Below are positions 40,986-50,241 of a stretch of DNA of 64,000 nt, one piece after another. Origin of the DNA: Nocardioides sp. zg-1228 (GTDB lineage Bacteria; Actinomycetota; Actinomycetes; Propionibacteriales; Nocardioidaceae); assembly GCF_017086465.1 (NCBI RefSeq), contig NZ_CP070961.1, positions 3,286,001-3,350,000 on the forward strand, read 5' to 3'. How positions within the stretch are numbered: position 1 is the stretch's first letter; the number at the start of each line of letters is the position of its first letter. The notes under the pieces were generated by a model. The model saw only the letters and a list, made by a program, of their open reading frames with translations, had not been told where the DNA came from and searched no databases. The position numbers and the translations under genes were made by a program.

Positions 40986-43742
40986 GTGGCACTCACCGAC
41001 AGGCTCGGCGGCAAGGTGCGCTCCGCGATGCGCCGCGCGCGCCGCGACGGCCCGCTCGACGTCGTCTACGTCCTCTTCAACGCCGACGGCATGGGCGGCA
41101 CCGCCCGCTCTGGCATCGAGCAGGCCAACGCCCTCCTGAGCCTCGGCGAGGGCCACCGGGTCCGCATCCTGAGCGTCACGCGCAGCGGCGACGCGACCCA
41201 CTATCCGCTGGTCGACGGGCTCGAGGTCACCTACCTCGTCGACGTACGCCCCGAGCGCCCGGTCGCCGTCTCCGGCGACCACCCCGCCGAGCTGGCCCAG
41301 CGCGAGTCGACGATCGTGCCCCGCAGCTGGGACGCGCTCTACAACGCCCTGACCGACGCCACGATGCGTGAGGCGCTTGCCGGCATCGACGCCGACGTCC
41401 TCGTCACCACGACCCCCGAGCTGCTGGCCGCGGTGGCCCAGCTCGCGCCCGCCGACGTGGCGCTGGTGCACCAGGAGCACCGGGCGTCGTCGAGCCGGGT
41501 CAACGACCTCGGCGCGCTGCTGCAGTTCGCCCCGCGCGCCGACGTGGTCGTCTCCCTGACCGAGTCGATGTCGCGCTGGCTCGCCGGCCGGCTCGGCGGG
41601 GCCGCGCCCGAGCTGCAGGTGATCCCCAACCCGCTCCCCGCACACCCCCAGCCCCGCTCCCCGCTCGACCAGGGGACGTTCGTCACCGCCGGCCGGCTCG
41701 CGCCGGAGAAGCAGTTCGAGCACGTCGTCGACGCCTTCTGGCGCGTCCACGAGCAGCTGCCGGGCTGGACCCTCACCATCTGGGGCGACGGGCCGCGCGC
41801 GGACAACCTCGCCGCCCAGGTGCGCAAGCTCGGCCTCGAGGACCGCGTACGCCTGCCCGGCTCGACCGACGACCTCGCCGCCGAGTGGGCCCGGGCCAGC
41901 GTGGCCGTGCTCGCCTCGCGCGGGGAGGGCTACCCGCTCGTCCTGCAGGAGGCGATGTCGGCCGGGGTGCCCCCCGTGACCTACGACTGCCCGTCGGGCC
42001 CGCGCGAGATGATCACCCACGACGTCGACGGACTCCTCGTGCCGCCGGCCTCCAAGGCCGCGCTGGCTGCCGCCATGCTGCGGATCGCCGCCGACGACGA
42101 CTTCCGCGGCCGACTCGGCGCCGCCGCCCTCGAGCGCTCGCGCTCCTGGGACGGGCAGGTGCTGGCACGCCGGTGGGTCGAGACGTTCCGCACCGCCGTC
42201 GCACGCCGCGCCGACCCGCTGGCACCGCGACGGGTGCTGCACGGCCTGCGACCCGGCCCGCTCGGCGACCTCCCCGAGACCTCGGGCGCGGCCGGCGTCA
42301 CCCCCGCGCAGGCGCGTACGACGGCGCTGCGGGCGCTGACCGCGGCCGCGGACGCCGCCGGCGAGGGCTGGTTCGTGGTGCCGGCGCGCGGCCTCGATCC
42401 CCACCCGGTGGTCGTCGTCCCGTCCTCGCGACGCGGCGCGTTCCTCGCCGCCTTGGCCGCGGGGTCGTTGCCCGACTGGCTGTCGGTGCGCGACCCGGCC
42501 GAGCGCGGGTGGCCCGAGCGCCGGGGCACGGTCGCGGTCATGGCCGACGAGCTCGCCCGCACCCGCACCGCCACGCTGTTCCTCGAGCCGTGGCCGATGC
42601 GCGGCGGCCACGACGGACTCCTGGCCGAGGGCGTCGAGGTCGGCGTGCAGTTCTGGGAGGAGGCGCCCGACGGCGACCTGCTCGCGCCCGGACCCAACCG
42701 CTACGGCGACCGCGTGCCGGCCGGCACCCCGCGCACCACGACGACCGTCGAGGCCGTTGAGGTGCCGACGCTCGAGGTGATGGCGCTGCCCACCGTCGAC
42801 GACTGCCGCTTCGACGTCGACGTCGTCTACACCTGGGTCGACGGCGACGACGAGGCCTGGCTCGCCGCCCGCGACGAGCGGATCCGCGAGCTCGGCGGCA
42901 CCCCGAGCGCCCGCGCCGGCGGCGCGTCGCGCTACCGCAGCCGCGACGAGCTGCGCTACTCGATGCGCAGCATCCACCTCTTCGCGCCGTGGGTGCGGCG
43001 CATCCACCTCGTGACCGCCGGGCAGGTGCCGTCGTGGCTCGACACGGGTCACGACCGGGTGCGGGTCGTCGACCACCGCGAGATCCTGCCCGCGTCGGCA
43101 CTGCCGACGTTCAGCTCGCACGCGATCGAGACCCGCCTCCACGCCGTGGCCGACCTCGCCGACCACTTCGTCTACGTCAACGACGACGTCTTCCTGGGCC
43201 GCCCGCGGCGCCCCGAGCACTTCTTCTCCCCCGGCGGCCAGTACGCCGCGTTCGTCGCCGACCACCGCGCCGTCGGCCTCCCCGGCACCGACGACCGGCC
43301 CTACCTCTCGGCGGCGCACAACAACCGTCGCGTGCTCGCCGACGCCTTCGGGGTGGCGCTGACGCACACGATGATGCACAGCCCGCACCCGCAGCGGCGT
43401 ACGACGCTGGAGGAGATCGCGGCCCGCTTCCCCGACGAGGTCGAGCGCACCACGCACGCGCCGTTCCGCTCGGCGAGCGACCTCTCGCTGCTGTCGTCCT
43501 TCGCCCAGAGCTACGGCCTGATCACCGGCCAGGCGTACCGGGCCGGCGCCCGCCACGGCTACGTCGACCTGGGCCACCAACAGCTCCCGGCCCAGCTCGG
43601 CCAGATGCTCAAGCGCGACCGCGACTTCTTCTGCATCGCCGACAACCTGCTCGCCGCCTTCGACGAGGAGCGCGCCGACGGGCTGCTGCACGACTTCCTG
43701 GAGCGCTACTTCCCGATCCCCGCGCCGTGGGAGAGGTCCTAG
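40986..43742 (+). CDS. Fusion of GT4 glycosyltransferase and Stealth-family sugar-phosphate transferase
   Basis: A 918-residue two-enzyme protein. Residues about 24-390 are a GT4 transferase (VVYVLFNADGMGGTARSG; TAGRLAPEKQFEHVVDAF; SRGEGYPLVLQEAMSAGVPP). After a linker region of about 200 residues comes a Stealth domain with its four conserved regions: CR1 DVDVVYTWVDGDD (about 608), CR2 RYRSRDELRYSMRSIHLFAP (about 648), CR3 SSHAIETRLH with FVYVNDDVFLG (about 708-737) and CR4 HTMMHSPHPQ (about 793). Stealth proteins transfer hexose-1-phosphate to build phosphodiester-linked capsular polymers. The fusion suggests alternating glycosidic and phosphodiester bonds. GTG 40986 is the likely start. 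Neighbour to a sulfotransferase. Confidence 0.85.
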   Translation: MALTDRLGGKVRSAMRRARRDGPLDVVYVLFNADGMGGTARSGIEQANALLSLGEGHRVRILSVTRSGDATHYPLVDGLEVTYLVDVRPERPVAVSGDHPAELAQRESTIVPRSWDALYNALTDATMREALAGIDADVLVTTTPELLAAVAQLAPADVALVHQEHRASSSRVNDLGALLQFAPRADVVVSLTESMSRWLAGRLGGAAPELQVIPNPLPAHPQPRSPLDQGTFVTAGRLAPEKQFEHVVDAFWRVHEQLPGWTLTIWGDGPRADNLAAQVRKLGLEDRVRLPGSTDDLAAEWARASVAVLASRGEGYPLVLQEAMSAGVPPVTYDCPSGPREMITHDVDGLLVPPASKAALAAAMLRIAADDDFRGRLGAAALERSRSWDGQVLARRWVETFRTAVARRADPLAPRRVLHGLRPGPLGDLPETSGAAGVTPAQARTTALRALTAAADAAGEGWFVVPARGLDPHPVVVVPSSRRGAFLAALAAGSLPDWLSVRDPAERGWPERRGTVAVMADELARTRTATLFLEPWPMRGGHDGLLAEGVEVGVQFWEEAPDGDLLAPGPNRYGDRVPAGTPRTTTTVEAVEVPTLEVMALPTVDDCRFDVDVVYTWVDGDDEAWLAARDERIRELGGTPSARAGGASRYRSRDELRYSMRSIHLFAPWVRRIHLVTAGQVPSWLDTGHDRVRVVDHREILPASALPTFSSHAIETRLHAVADLADHFVYVNDDVFLGRPRRPEHFFSPGGQYAAFVADHRAVGLPGTDDRPYLSAAHNNRRVLADAFGVALTHTMMHSPHPQRRTTLEEIAARFPDEVERTTHAPFRSASDLSLLSSFAQSYGLITGQAYRAGARHGYVDLGHQQLPAQLGQMLKRDRDFFCIADNLLAAFDEERADGLLHDFLERYFPIPAPWERS

Positions 43743-43844
43743 CCACCGGGTTGCGCCCTGTCTCCCCCGGGGTCACGCTGGACAGGCGTGCAGACGTACG
43801 CGCCGTCGGCGCCGCGCGCCGGCCGGGCAGGAGGGAGCAGGCTC

Positions 43845-44246
43845 ATGCGCAAGGTTGCAGCGTTGACATCCATCGTGGTCGGGGTCGTCATGGCGATCGC
43901 CGGGGTCGTGGTCTGGATCGTGGTCTCCACGACGTTGGCCGACCAGAGGATCACCGTGTCCGACGACGCCTCGTGTGCCGCGGGAGACGGGGTCAACGGC
44001 CCCCTGTCGGCCTACTGCCAGGCCGACGTCATCGACAAGCACACCCTGGAGATGACGGGCGGCAAGACCTACGCCGAGCTCGACCGCGAGGACCCCAACC
44101 GGGAGGTCGCCATGGACTCGGCGTTCCTGCAGGCGTCCTTGTTCACGTCGGTCGTCGCCTTCGGGGTCTCCGCGATGGCGTTCGTGCTCGGCATCGTGCT
44201 GGCCCTCATCGGGCTCGCGCTCCGCGCCCCGGCAGAGAGGGTGTGA
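43845..44246 (+). CDS. Small membrane protein with two transmembrane helices
   Basis: A 133-residue protein of unknown function. Hydrophobic segments lie at about residues 5-29 and 98-126, with a polar central domain holding two Cys (SCAAGDG and AYCQADV) that could form a disulfide outside the membrane. HTLEMTGGKTYAELDREDPNREVAMDSAF is the most distinctive part. ATG 43845 with GGGAG 7 nt upstream fixes the start. Similar proteins occur in actinobacteria, sometimes with unsupported enzyme names. It lies alone between the Stealth gene and the convergent polymerase gene. Confidence 0.65.
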   Translation: MRKVAALTSIVVGVVMAIAGVVVWIVVSTTLADQRITVSDDASCAAGDGVNGPLSAYCQADVIDKHTLEMTGGKTYAELDREDPNREVAMDSAFLQASLFTSVVAFGVSAMAFVLGIVLALIGLALRAPAERV

Positions 44247-44252
44247 GCGCCC

Positions 44253-45335
44253 TCAGTCGGCGATCCGGTTGCCGTCGGCGTCCCAGTGCGACTCGACCTT
44301 CTTCGACGGCTGCACCCGCGGCGGCTCGCCGGGCATCTTGGGGTGGTCGGGCGGGAAGTTGAGCTCGACCGGGTGCTCCTCCCACAGGTCGAGCAGCGGC
44401 TGGAGCGAGTGGTGCACGTCGTCGATCGACGCCCACGGGTCGCCGTCGACGGCGAGGCGCGAGGGCACCGAGAAGAGGTTGAGGTCGGCCGGCGAGGTGA
44501 GTGAGGCCAGCTCGTCCCACGCCAGCGGCGTGGAGACCGGGGCGCCGGGCAGGGGACGCAGCGAGTAGGCCGAGGCGATGGTGCGGTCGCGCGTGTTCTG
44601 GTTGAAGTCGACGAAGATCCGCTCGCCGCGCTCCTCCTTCCACCACGCGGTGGTCACGCCGTCGTCGCGCTTCTCCAGCTCGCGGCCGAACGCGATCGCG
44701 GCGTGCCGCACCTCGGCGAACTCCCACCGCGGCTCGATGCGGACGTAGACGTGGATGCCGCGGTTGCCCGAGGTCTTGGCGTAGCCCGTCATGCCGAGGT
44801 CGGCGAGCAGCTCGCGGGCCACCCCGGCGACCCGCACCGCGTCGGCGAAGGTCGTGCCGGGCTGGGGGTCGAGGTCGATGCGCAGCTCGTCGGGGTGGTC
44901 GACGTCGTCGCGCCGCACCGGCCACGGGTGGAAGGTCAGCGCGCCCATCTGCGCGCACCAGACGGGCACCGCGATCTCGGTCGGACAGATCTCCTCGGCC
45001 GTGCGCCCGGAGGGGAAGGTGATCGCGACGGACTCGAGGTAGTCGGGCGCGCCCTTGGGCACCCGCTTCTGGTAGAACGCGTCGGCATCGCGGTCCTGGG
45101 GTCCGGTCGCCAGCTTCATGCCCGGCCGCACGCCGGACGTCCACCGCTCGAGCGCCGTCGGCCGGTCCCGCAGGGCCCGCATCAGGCCCTCCTCGACGCT
45201 CGTGAAGTACTCCGCGACCATCAGCTTGGTGACCGCCGGCGTGCGGTCGGTCGCCTCGTAGATCACCCGGTCCGGCGAGGAGATCCTGACCTCGCGCTCC
45301 CCCGCCCGGACGTACGCCTCCGACGCCTTTGCCAT
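44253..45335 (-). CDS. Stand-alone LigD-type DNA polymerase/primase domain (Prim-Pol)
   Basis: A 360-residue archaeo-eukaryotic primase-family polymerase equal to the polymerase domain of LigD without ligase or nuclease domains. Metal-binding Asp154 and Asp156 are in ELRIDLDPQPG, the phosphate-binding block is SGNRGIHVYV, and the third Asp243 is in IFVDFNQNTRD. Such enzymes fill gaps and add ribonucleotides in end joining or short-patch excision repair, working with LigC or LigD. It is leaderless: TAGGGT is 6 nt before ATG 45335. Its promoter faces that of msrB, with 51 bp between the starts. Confidence 0.9.
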   Translation of the reverse strand: MAKASEAYVRAGEREVRISSPDRVIYEATDRTPAVTKLMVAEYFTSVEEGLMRALRDRPTALERWTSGVRPGMKLATGPQDRDADAFYQKRVPKGAPDYLESVAITFPSGRTAEEICPTEIAVPVWCAQMGALTFHPWPVRRDDVDHPDELRIDLDPQPGTTFADAVRVAGVARELLADLGMTGYAKTSGNRGIHVYVRIEPRWEFAEVRHAAIAFGRELEKRDDGVTTAWWKEERGERIFVDFNQNTRDRTIASAYSLRPLPGAPVSTPLAWDELASLTSPADLNLFSVPSRLAVDGDPWASIDDVHHSLQPLLDLWEEHPVELNFPPDHPKMPGEPPRVQPSKKVESHWDADGNRIAD

Positions 45336-45341
45336 GGGCCG

Positions 45342-45380
45342 ACCCTAGCCGGGCCGCCGGCTGGATCGCCTCCGTAGACT
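45342..45380. promoter_or_regulatory. Back-to-back leaderless promoters of Prim-Pol and msrB genes
   Basis: TAGGGT (45342-45347, minus) is 6 nt from ATG 45335; TAGACT (45375-45380, plus) is 6 nt from ATG 45387. Both genes lack a Shine-Dalgarno. Confidence 0.65.
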
Positions 45381-45386
45381 CGCCGC

Positions 45387-45785
45387 ATGGCCTACGACGT
45401 GCAGAAGACCGACGAGCAGTGGCGCGAGGAGCTCACCCCCGAGGAGTACGCCGTGCTGCGCCAGGCGGGCACGGAGCGCGCGTTCACCGGCGAGTACACC
45501 GACACCGAGACCGAGGGCACCTACTCGTGCAAGGCCTGCGGGTCGGAGCTGTTCACCAGCGACACCAAGTTCCACTCCGGGTGCGGGTGGCCGAGCTTCT
45601 ACCAGCCGATGACCGACACGGTGGAGTACATCGAGGACGACTCCCACGGCATGAAGCGCGTCGAGGTCCGCTGCGCGACCTGCGGCTCGCACCTGGGTCA
45701 CGTCTTCCCCGACGGCTTCGGCACGCCGACCGGCGACCGCTACTGCATCAACTCGATCAGCATCACGCTCAACGAGAAGAAGTAG
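45387..45785 (+). CDS. msrB: Peptide-methionine (R)-S-oxide reductase
   Basis: A 132-residue MsrB, reducing methionine-R-sulfoxide in oxidised proteins. Zinc-binding pairs are Cys48/Cys51 (SCKACGS) and Cys96/Cys99 (RCATCGSHLGHVFPDG); the catalytic Cys120 is in RYCINSISI, and FHSGCGWPSFYQP is the substrate-site block. Length and motif order are standard. The gene is leaderless and convergent with the lipoprotein gene after a 2-bp gap, so no separate terminator is possible there. Confidence 0.95.
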   Translation: MAYDVQKTDEQWREELTPEEYAVLRQAGTERAFTGEYTDTETEGTYSCKACGSELFTSDTKFHSGCGWPSFYQPMTDTVEYIEDDSHGMKRVEVRCATCGSHLGHVFPDGFGTPTGDRYCINSISITLNEKK

Positions 45786-45787
45786 CC

Positions 45788-46633
45788 TCAGTCGACCTGC
45801 TGCAGCGCCGAGGTGACCGTCACCAGGCCCTCGCCGTAGGTCTCGTCCGCCCACGCCTGGATCGAGCCGTCGTCGAAGACGACGTCCGCGTCGAGCGAGT
45901 CGGGCGCGGTCGAGCCGCTGGTCAGCAGCTGCTCGCCGAGCGCGGCCTGGAGCTCCTGGCTGATGGTGTTGAGGTCGGCGTCGGTGCGCTCGACGGTGGT
46001 CACGCAGAGCTGCCCGCCCCACGTCTTGCGCAGCTCGGCCTCGGCGGCCGCGGCGTCGCCGGTGACCGCGACGCTGATCGTGCCGTTGCTCAGCCATGCG
46101 CTGGCGTACGTCGGCAGCGCGGAGGCGGCGGCGAGGGTGGCGTCCATGTCCTCGGGAGTGGCCTTGTCCGGGTCGGTCGTGGTGGCGTCGTCGCAGGCCG
46201 GCTCCAGGCCGCCGGCGCCGGCCTCGACGTCGCCCATCGGGTCGTAGAGCGCCGCCGGGGTCGCCTCGGTGACGGTGAACGTCGTGCCGTCGAAGGTGCC
46301 GGTGACGGCGTACTGGCCCCAGGTCACCCCGCCGGCCTCCTCGGCACCGACGTCACCCCACTCGAAGCCCTCCAGCGTGGGGCCGCCGCACTGCGGCGGG
46401 TAGGACTCGGCGACCGCACCCAGGCAGAGCTCGGGCCCGCCACCGGAGTCGAGCACGGTCACCAGCCCGCGGGTGCGCACCTCCCCGTCGGGCACCGGCG
46501 TCGGCGGCCCGTCGGACGACGCGGACGGCTCGCCCGAGCCGGCGGAGTCGACGGCCCGCATCTCGGCCTCGGTCGAGCAGGCGGTGGCGGCACCCAGGAC
46601 GGTCAGCACGGCAGCAGCGGTGAGGATCCTCAT
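45788..46633 (-). CDS. Putative lipoprotein of unknown function
   Basis: A 281-residue exported lipoprotein. The signal sequence ends in the lipobox LGAATAC with Cys19, followed by a Ser/Pro-rich linker. The rest has four cysteines (LCLGAV, PQCGGP, PACDDA, QLCVTT), suggesting two disulfides, and no recognised enzymatic motif. TLAAASALPTYASAWLSNG and EAELRKTWGGQLCVTTVERT are the most distinctive segments. ATG 46633 has GGAGG 4 nt upstream. It lies between msrB (convergent) and hemQ (upstream, same strand, 38-bp gap). Confidence 0.7.
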   Translation of the reverse strand: MRILTAAAVLTVLGAATACSTEAEMRAVDSAGSGEPSASSDGPPTPVPDGEVRTRGLVTVLDSGGGPELCLGAVAESYPPQCGGPTLEGFEWGDVGAEEAGGVTWGQYAVTGTFDGTTFTVTEATPAALYDPMGDVEAGAGGLEPACDDATTTDPDKATPEDMDATLAAASALPTYASAWLSNGTISVAVTGDAAAAEAELRKTWGGQLCVTTVERTDADLNTISQELQAALGEQLLTSGSTAPDSLDADVVFDDGSIQAWADETYGEGLVTVTSALQQVD

Positions 46634-46671
46634 GATCCTCCGACGCTACTGCGTCCCGGGCCGTTCCGGGC

Positions 46672-47391
46672 TCAGGGCAGGCGCTCGAGCAGCTCGGCCG
46701 GCGTCACGCGGGCGCCGGTGTAGAACGGCACCTCCTCGCGCACGTGGCGACGCGCGTCGGACGCGCGCAGCTCGCGCATCAGGTCGACGATCCGGTGCAG
46801 CTCGTCGGCCTCGAAGGCGAGCATCCACTCGTAGTCGCCGAGCGCGAAGGACGCGACGGTGTTGGCCCGCACGTCGGCGTAGCCGCGCGCCTGCTGGCCG
46901 TGCTGGGAGAGCATGCGACGACGCTCGGAGTCCTCGAGGAGGTACCACTCGTAGGACCGCACGAACGGGTAGACGCACACGTGCGCGCGCGGCTCCTCGT
47001 CGGCGAGGAACGCCGGGATGTGCGACTTGTTGAACTCCGCCGGACGGTGCAGCGCCATCTGCGACCACACCGGCTCGAGGCGGCTGCCGAAGGAGGTGCG
47101 TCGGAACGCGTTGTAGGCGCCCTGCAGCTGCTGGGAGTCGGCGGCGTGCCACCAGACCATCAGGTCGGCGTCGGCGCGCAGGCCGCTGACGTCGTAGAGC
47201 CCGCGCACCACGACGTCCTGCTCGGCGAGCACCTCGAAGAGGGCCTGGACGTCGGTCGCCTCGGCCGCGCGGTCGGCGTCGCCCAGGACGTCGCGCAGCT
47301 TGAAGACCGACCACATCGTGTAGCGGATCGTGTCGTTGAGATCCCGCGTGCGGGCGGCGTTGGTCTGCGTCTCGGTCGACTCGGTGCTCAT
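46672..47391 (-). CDS. hemQ: Coproheme decarboxylase (HemQ, chlorite dismutase-like)
   Basis: A 239-residue heme-pathway enzyme that oxidatively decarboxylates iron-coproporphyrin III to heme b. YTMWSVFKL opens the dimeric alpha-beta barrel; Tyr141 in [15 protein letters not shown] is the likely catalytic tyrosine and His164 in [12 protein letters not shown] the heme ligand. [20 protein letters not shown] is a further conserved block. The gene follows cgoX on the same strand with a 4-bp gap, so the last steps of the coproporphyrin-dependent branch are co-expressed. CAGAAT 6 nt before the ATG is a weak leaderless -10. Confidence 0.92.
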   Translation of the reverse strand: MSTESTETQTNAARTRDLNDTIRYTMWSVFKLRDVLGDADRAAEATDVQALFEVLAEQDVVVRGLYDVSGLRADADLMVWWHAADSQQLQGAYNAFRRTSFGSRLEPVWSQMALHRPAEFNKSHIPAFLADEEPRAHVCVYPFVRSYEWYLLEDSERRRMLSQHGQQARGYADVRANTVASFALGDYEWMLAFEADELHRIVDLMRELRASDARRHVREEVPFYTGARVTPAELLERLP

Positions 47392-47395
47392 GACC

Positions 47396-48748
47396 TCATT
47401 CTGCCCGTGTGACCGAGGCCACGGCCTGCCGGGCCGACCCGATCACCGCGGGGATGCCGACGCCGTCGTACGCCGCCCCGCACACCGCCAGTCCCGGAGC
47501 CCCCGCCACCGAGGCGCGGATCCGCGCCACCCGGTCGAGGTGCCCGACGGCGTACTGCGGCAGCGCGCCGCCCCACCGCTGCACGTGGGTGTCGACGGGG
47601 CGCGCGGTGATGCCGGCGATCGTCGCCAGGTCGGCGAGGGAGACCCGCACGAGGTCGCCGTCGCCGGCCTGGAGGGTGGCCTCCTGGCGGTGGCGCCCGA
47701 GCGAGGTGCGGAGCACCACCACGTCGGGGTCGAGGTCGCGCACCCACGCCCACTTGGCGAAGGAGAAGGTCGAGGCCTTGATCGCGCGGCGCTCGACGGG
47801 CGGCACGAGGAAGCCGGAGCGGTCGAAGAGCGCCTCGGGCACGTCCCGGGACCGGAAGGCCAGCGTGACCACGGCGACGCTGGCCGCCTCGATCGTCCCC
47901 AGCTCCGCCGCGGCGTCGGGGAGAACGTCGCCGAGCAGGCGGGCGGTGGGCGCGGCCGGGGTGGCCAGGACGACGGCGTCGGCCTCGACGGTCTCGGCGC
48001 TCGTGGTGGGCCCGACGGTGAGCGCCCAGCCCGTCGGCGTGCGCTGCAGCGCGCGGACGGTGGCCGAGGTGCGCGCCTCGAAGCGGCCGCCGTCGACGAC
48101 GAGGCCGGGCAGCCGGCCCATCCCGCCCGGCAGCGCCGCGAAGACGGGCGCGACGGAGGCGGGCACCGAGGCGGCCTGGTCGAGCAGGCGGCCGCGGCGG
48201 GCCATCGCGAGCAGCTGGGGCACGGCGGCGGCCGCGGAGATGCGGCGCGCGTGGCCGGCGTAGACCCCGCCGAGGAGCGGCTCGACGAGCCGGTCGACGA
48301 GCTCGTCGCCGAGGCGGGCGGCCACCAGGTCGCCCACGGAGACGTCGTCGGAGGTGACGGGGACGTCGGCCTCGGCGCTCGCCCGGGCCAGCCCCTCGGG
48401 GCTGAGGACCCCGCTGGCCGCGAGCTGGTCGAGGTCGAACGGGACACCCATCAGCGAGCGGGGCATGGTGCGCAGGGCCCCGCGCGACCAGACCGCCGAC
48501 GTCGCCGGCGTCGGGTGCACGACCTGCGCGCCGACCTCCTCGGCGAGCGCGAGCCCCTCGAGACGGCGGGCGAGCATCGCCTCGGCACCGACGTCGACCC
48601 GCAGCCCGGCCACCTCGCCGGTCCGCAGCTTGCCGCCGACCTGCGGCGAGCCCTCGAGGAGCAACACGTCGCGTCCGGTGGCGGCGAGCCCTCGCGCGGC
48701 CACCAGCCCGGCGATCCCGCCACCCACCACCACAGCGTCACGCCTCAC
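47396..48748 (-). CDS. cgoX: Coproporphyrinogen III oxidase (CgoX/HemY family)
   Basis: A 450-residue FAD enzyme that in Gram-positive bacteria oxidises coproporphyrinogen III to coproporphyrin III. The dinucleotide site is [16 protein letters not shown], and [14 protein letters not shown] completes the ADP-binding domain. [17 protein letters not shown] is the characteristic HemY block and [20 protein letters not shown] the C-terminal FAD block. GTG 48748 has GGAGG too close to act as a normal Shine-Dalgarno; CAGGCT exactly 6 nt upstream suggests a leaderless start. Its partners are hemQ just downstream and hemE at 55358. Confidence 0.9.
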   Translation of the reverse strand: MRRDAVVVGGGIAGLVAARGLAATGRDVLLLEGSPQVGGKLRTGEVAGLRVDVGAEAMLARRLEGLALAEEVGAQVVHPTPATSAVWSRGALRTMPRSLMGVPFDLDQLAASGVLSPEGLARASAEADVPVTSDDVSVGDLVAARLGDELVDRLVEPLLGGVYAGHARRISAAAAVPQLLAMARRGRLLDQAASVPASVAPVFAALPGGMGRLPGLVVDGGRFEARTSATVRALQRTPTGWALTVGPTTSAETVEADAVVLATPAAPTARLLGDVLPDAAAELGTIEAASVAVVTLAFRSRDVPEALFDRSGFLVPPVERRAIKASTFSFAKWAWVRDLDPDVVVLRTSLGRHRQEATLQAGDGDLVRVSLADLATIAGITARPVDTHVQRWGGALPQYAVGHLDRVARIRASVAGAPGLAVCGAAYDGVGIPAVIGSARQAVASVTRAE

Positions 48749-48790
48749 GCCTCCAGCCTGCCAGAGCGCTCCCCCGCCCGTGCGGGGACC

Positions 48791-48796
48791 TAGGCT
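48791..48796 (+). promoter_or_regulatory. -10 box of leaderless NYN gene
   Basis: TAGGCT exactly 6 nt before ATG 48803. Confidence 0.65.
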
Positions 48797-48802
48797 GCGG
48801 GC

Positions 48803-49864
48803 ATGGACTCCTCCCCAGCAGCCGACCGGATCGCCGTGATGATCGACGCCGACAACACGCGGCCGTCCTACGCCAACGAGGTGCTCAGCGAGGTCGCCAA
48901 GTACGGCAACCCCACGATCCGGCGGGTCTACGGCGACTGGACCAACGCCCACCTCACGCAGTGGTCGCGCAAGCTCAACAGCCTCGGCCTGCGGGCGATG
49001 CACCAGAACGCCTACACGTCGGGGAAGAACTCGACCGACCTCGCGCTCGTGATCGACGCGATGGACCTGCTCTACGACGGCAACGTGGAGGCGTTCGCGC
49101 TGGTCACCAGCGACAGCGACTTCACCAGCCTCGCCCACCGCCTCCGCGAGTCGGGCAAGTGGGTCTACGTGCTCGGCGAGAGCAAGGCTCCGGAGTCGCT
49201 GCGCAACGCGTGCGACAAGTTCATCGACCTGGCCGTCGTCGCCGACCAGACGGACGACAGCGACGACGACACCGCCGTCGATGCCGACACCGACGACACG
49301 GCCGGGGCGACCACCCCCTCGATCAACCTGCAGAGCGCGCTCACCCGGGCGGTCAACGCCGTCTCCGACGACGACGGCTGGGCGCTGCTGCCGGCGCTGG
49401 GCAACCAGCTGATCCGCACCCACCCGTCGTTCGACGCGCGCAACTTCGCCGGTCCCGGGGCGAGGTTGAGCACCCTCGTCACCGCTCAGCCCTATCTGGA
49501 GACCTCGGGCACGGGCAACGCGATGCTGGTCCGGCTCAAGGGCCACAAGCCGGCGACGCAGAAGACGACGCAGAAGACGACGCAGAAGACGGCCCAGAAG
49601 ACGGCCCAGAAGCCGGTCGGCCGGAGGTCGGCGGCGAAGAAGTCGGCGGCGAAGAAGTCGGCGGCGGCGCCGACGAGCGAGAAGGCCCCTGAGAAGGCCC
49701 CTGAGAAGGCCCCCGAGAAGGCCGCCGAGAAGGCCGCCGAGAAGGCTCCTGAGAAGGCCGCCGAGAAGGCTCCTGAGAAGGCGGCGGAGAGGGAGCCCGA
49801 GACCCCCACCGTGAAGGCGACGGTGAGGACGACCACGCGGAGGGCGTCGGCGAAGCGGTCCTGA
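48803..49864 (+). CDS. NYN (PIN-like) nuclease domain protein with OST-HTH-like region and Lys/Ala repeat tail
   Basis: A 353-residue putative RNase. Residues 8-148 form an NYN domain of the LabA type: acidic residues Asp15/Asp17 (VMIDADN), Asp79 (NSTDLALVIDAMD) and Asp104/Asp106 (VTSDSDFTSL) would bind the catalytic metals. After an Asp-rich linker, residues about 170-250 (SALTRAVNAVSDDDGWALLP, FDARNFAGPGARLSTLV) resemble an OST-HTH/LOTUS RNA-binding unit. From residue 250 the tail is built of repeated TQKT, AKKS and EKAPEKA units, strongly basic and probably disordered. Leaderless start. Role likely in RNA metabolism; targets unknown. Confidence 0.8.
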   Translation: MDSSPAADRIAVMIDADNTRPSYANEVLSEVAKYGNPTIRRVYGDWTNAHLTQWSRKLNSLGLRAMHQNAYTSGKNSTDLALVIDAMDLLYDGNVEAFALVTSDSDFTSLAHRLRESGKWVYVLGESKAPESLRNACDKFIDLAVVADQTDDSDDDTAVDADTDDTAGATTPSINLQSALTRAVNAVSDDDGWALLPALGNQLIRTHPSFDARNFAGPGARLSTLVTAQPYLETSGTGNAMLVRLKGHKPATQKTTQKTTQKTAQKTAQKPVGRRSAAKKSAAKKSAAAPTSEKAPEKAPEKAPEKAAEKAAEKAPEKAAEKAPEKAAEREPETPTVKATVRTTTRRASAKRS

Positions 49865-49870
49865 CCCCGG

Positions 49871-50215
49871 TCACCGGGCGACCATGTGGACCAGCTCGGT
49901 GGCGGCGGCCAGTGCGGTCGTCGCGGCGAGCACGAGGGTCGGCCCGCCGATCGCGCGGTAGTGGCGGCGGTCGCGGCGGTCGGCGCCGTAGCGGCGCCAC
50001 CCCTCGGCCAGGACCCACAGCGTGAGCACGGTCAACCCGGCGACCGGGACCAGGGCGGCCGGCCCCAGGATCGACCAGGTGTGGCGGGCGGTGGCGACGG
50101 CCACCACCAGCAGGGCCATCGCCGTGCGCTCCCACGCCAGGGTGGTCTTGATGTCGTCCTCCTTGCGCCTGGCGCGACGAGGCGTCTCGTCGCCGGGATG
50201 CTCCGTGCTCGTCAT
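49871..50215 (-). CDS. DUF202 family membrane protein (second of pair)
   Basis: A 114-residue protein with three transmembrane helices after a charged N-terminus. KTTLAWERTAMALLVVAVAT is the DUF202 opening, though the usual N/L-A-x-E-R-T-x-L-A-W order is partly changed here. The function of the family is not established; VTC-type proteins use a related domain as a membrane anchor. It follows another DUF202 gene on the same strand with a 26-bp gap, and both follow an AI-2E transporter, so the three are probably one operon. Confidence 0.75.
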   Translation of the reverse strand: MTSTEHPGDETPRRARRKEDDIKTTLAWERTAMALLVVAVATARHTWSILGPAALVPVAGLTVLTLWVLAEGWRRYGADRRDRRHYRAIGGPTLVLAATTALAAATELVHMVAR

Positions 50216-50241
50216 GGCGTCGGCCTCACCCTCACGACCCG

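Noticed and set aside
43845..44246. Naming the small membrane protein as an aromatic ring-opening dioxygenase
   Set aside because: Two transmembrane helices and no dioxygenase motif; such names on similar proteins are not supported.
47396..49546. 716-residue version of the cgoX product
   Set aside because: The extra N-terminal part lies antisense to the NYN gene; the FAD motif begins just after GTG 48748.
49559..49800. Short DNA repeats as a separate repeat element
   Set aside because: They encode the in-frame TQKT and EKAPEKA units of the NYN protein tail.
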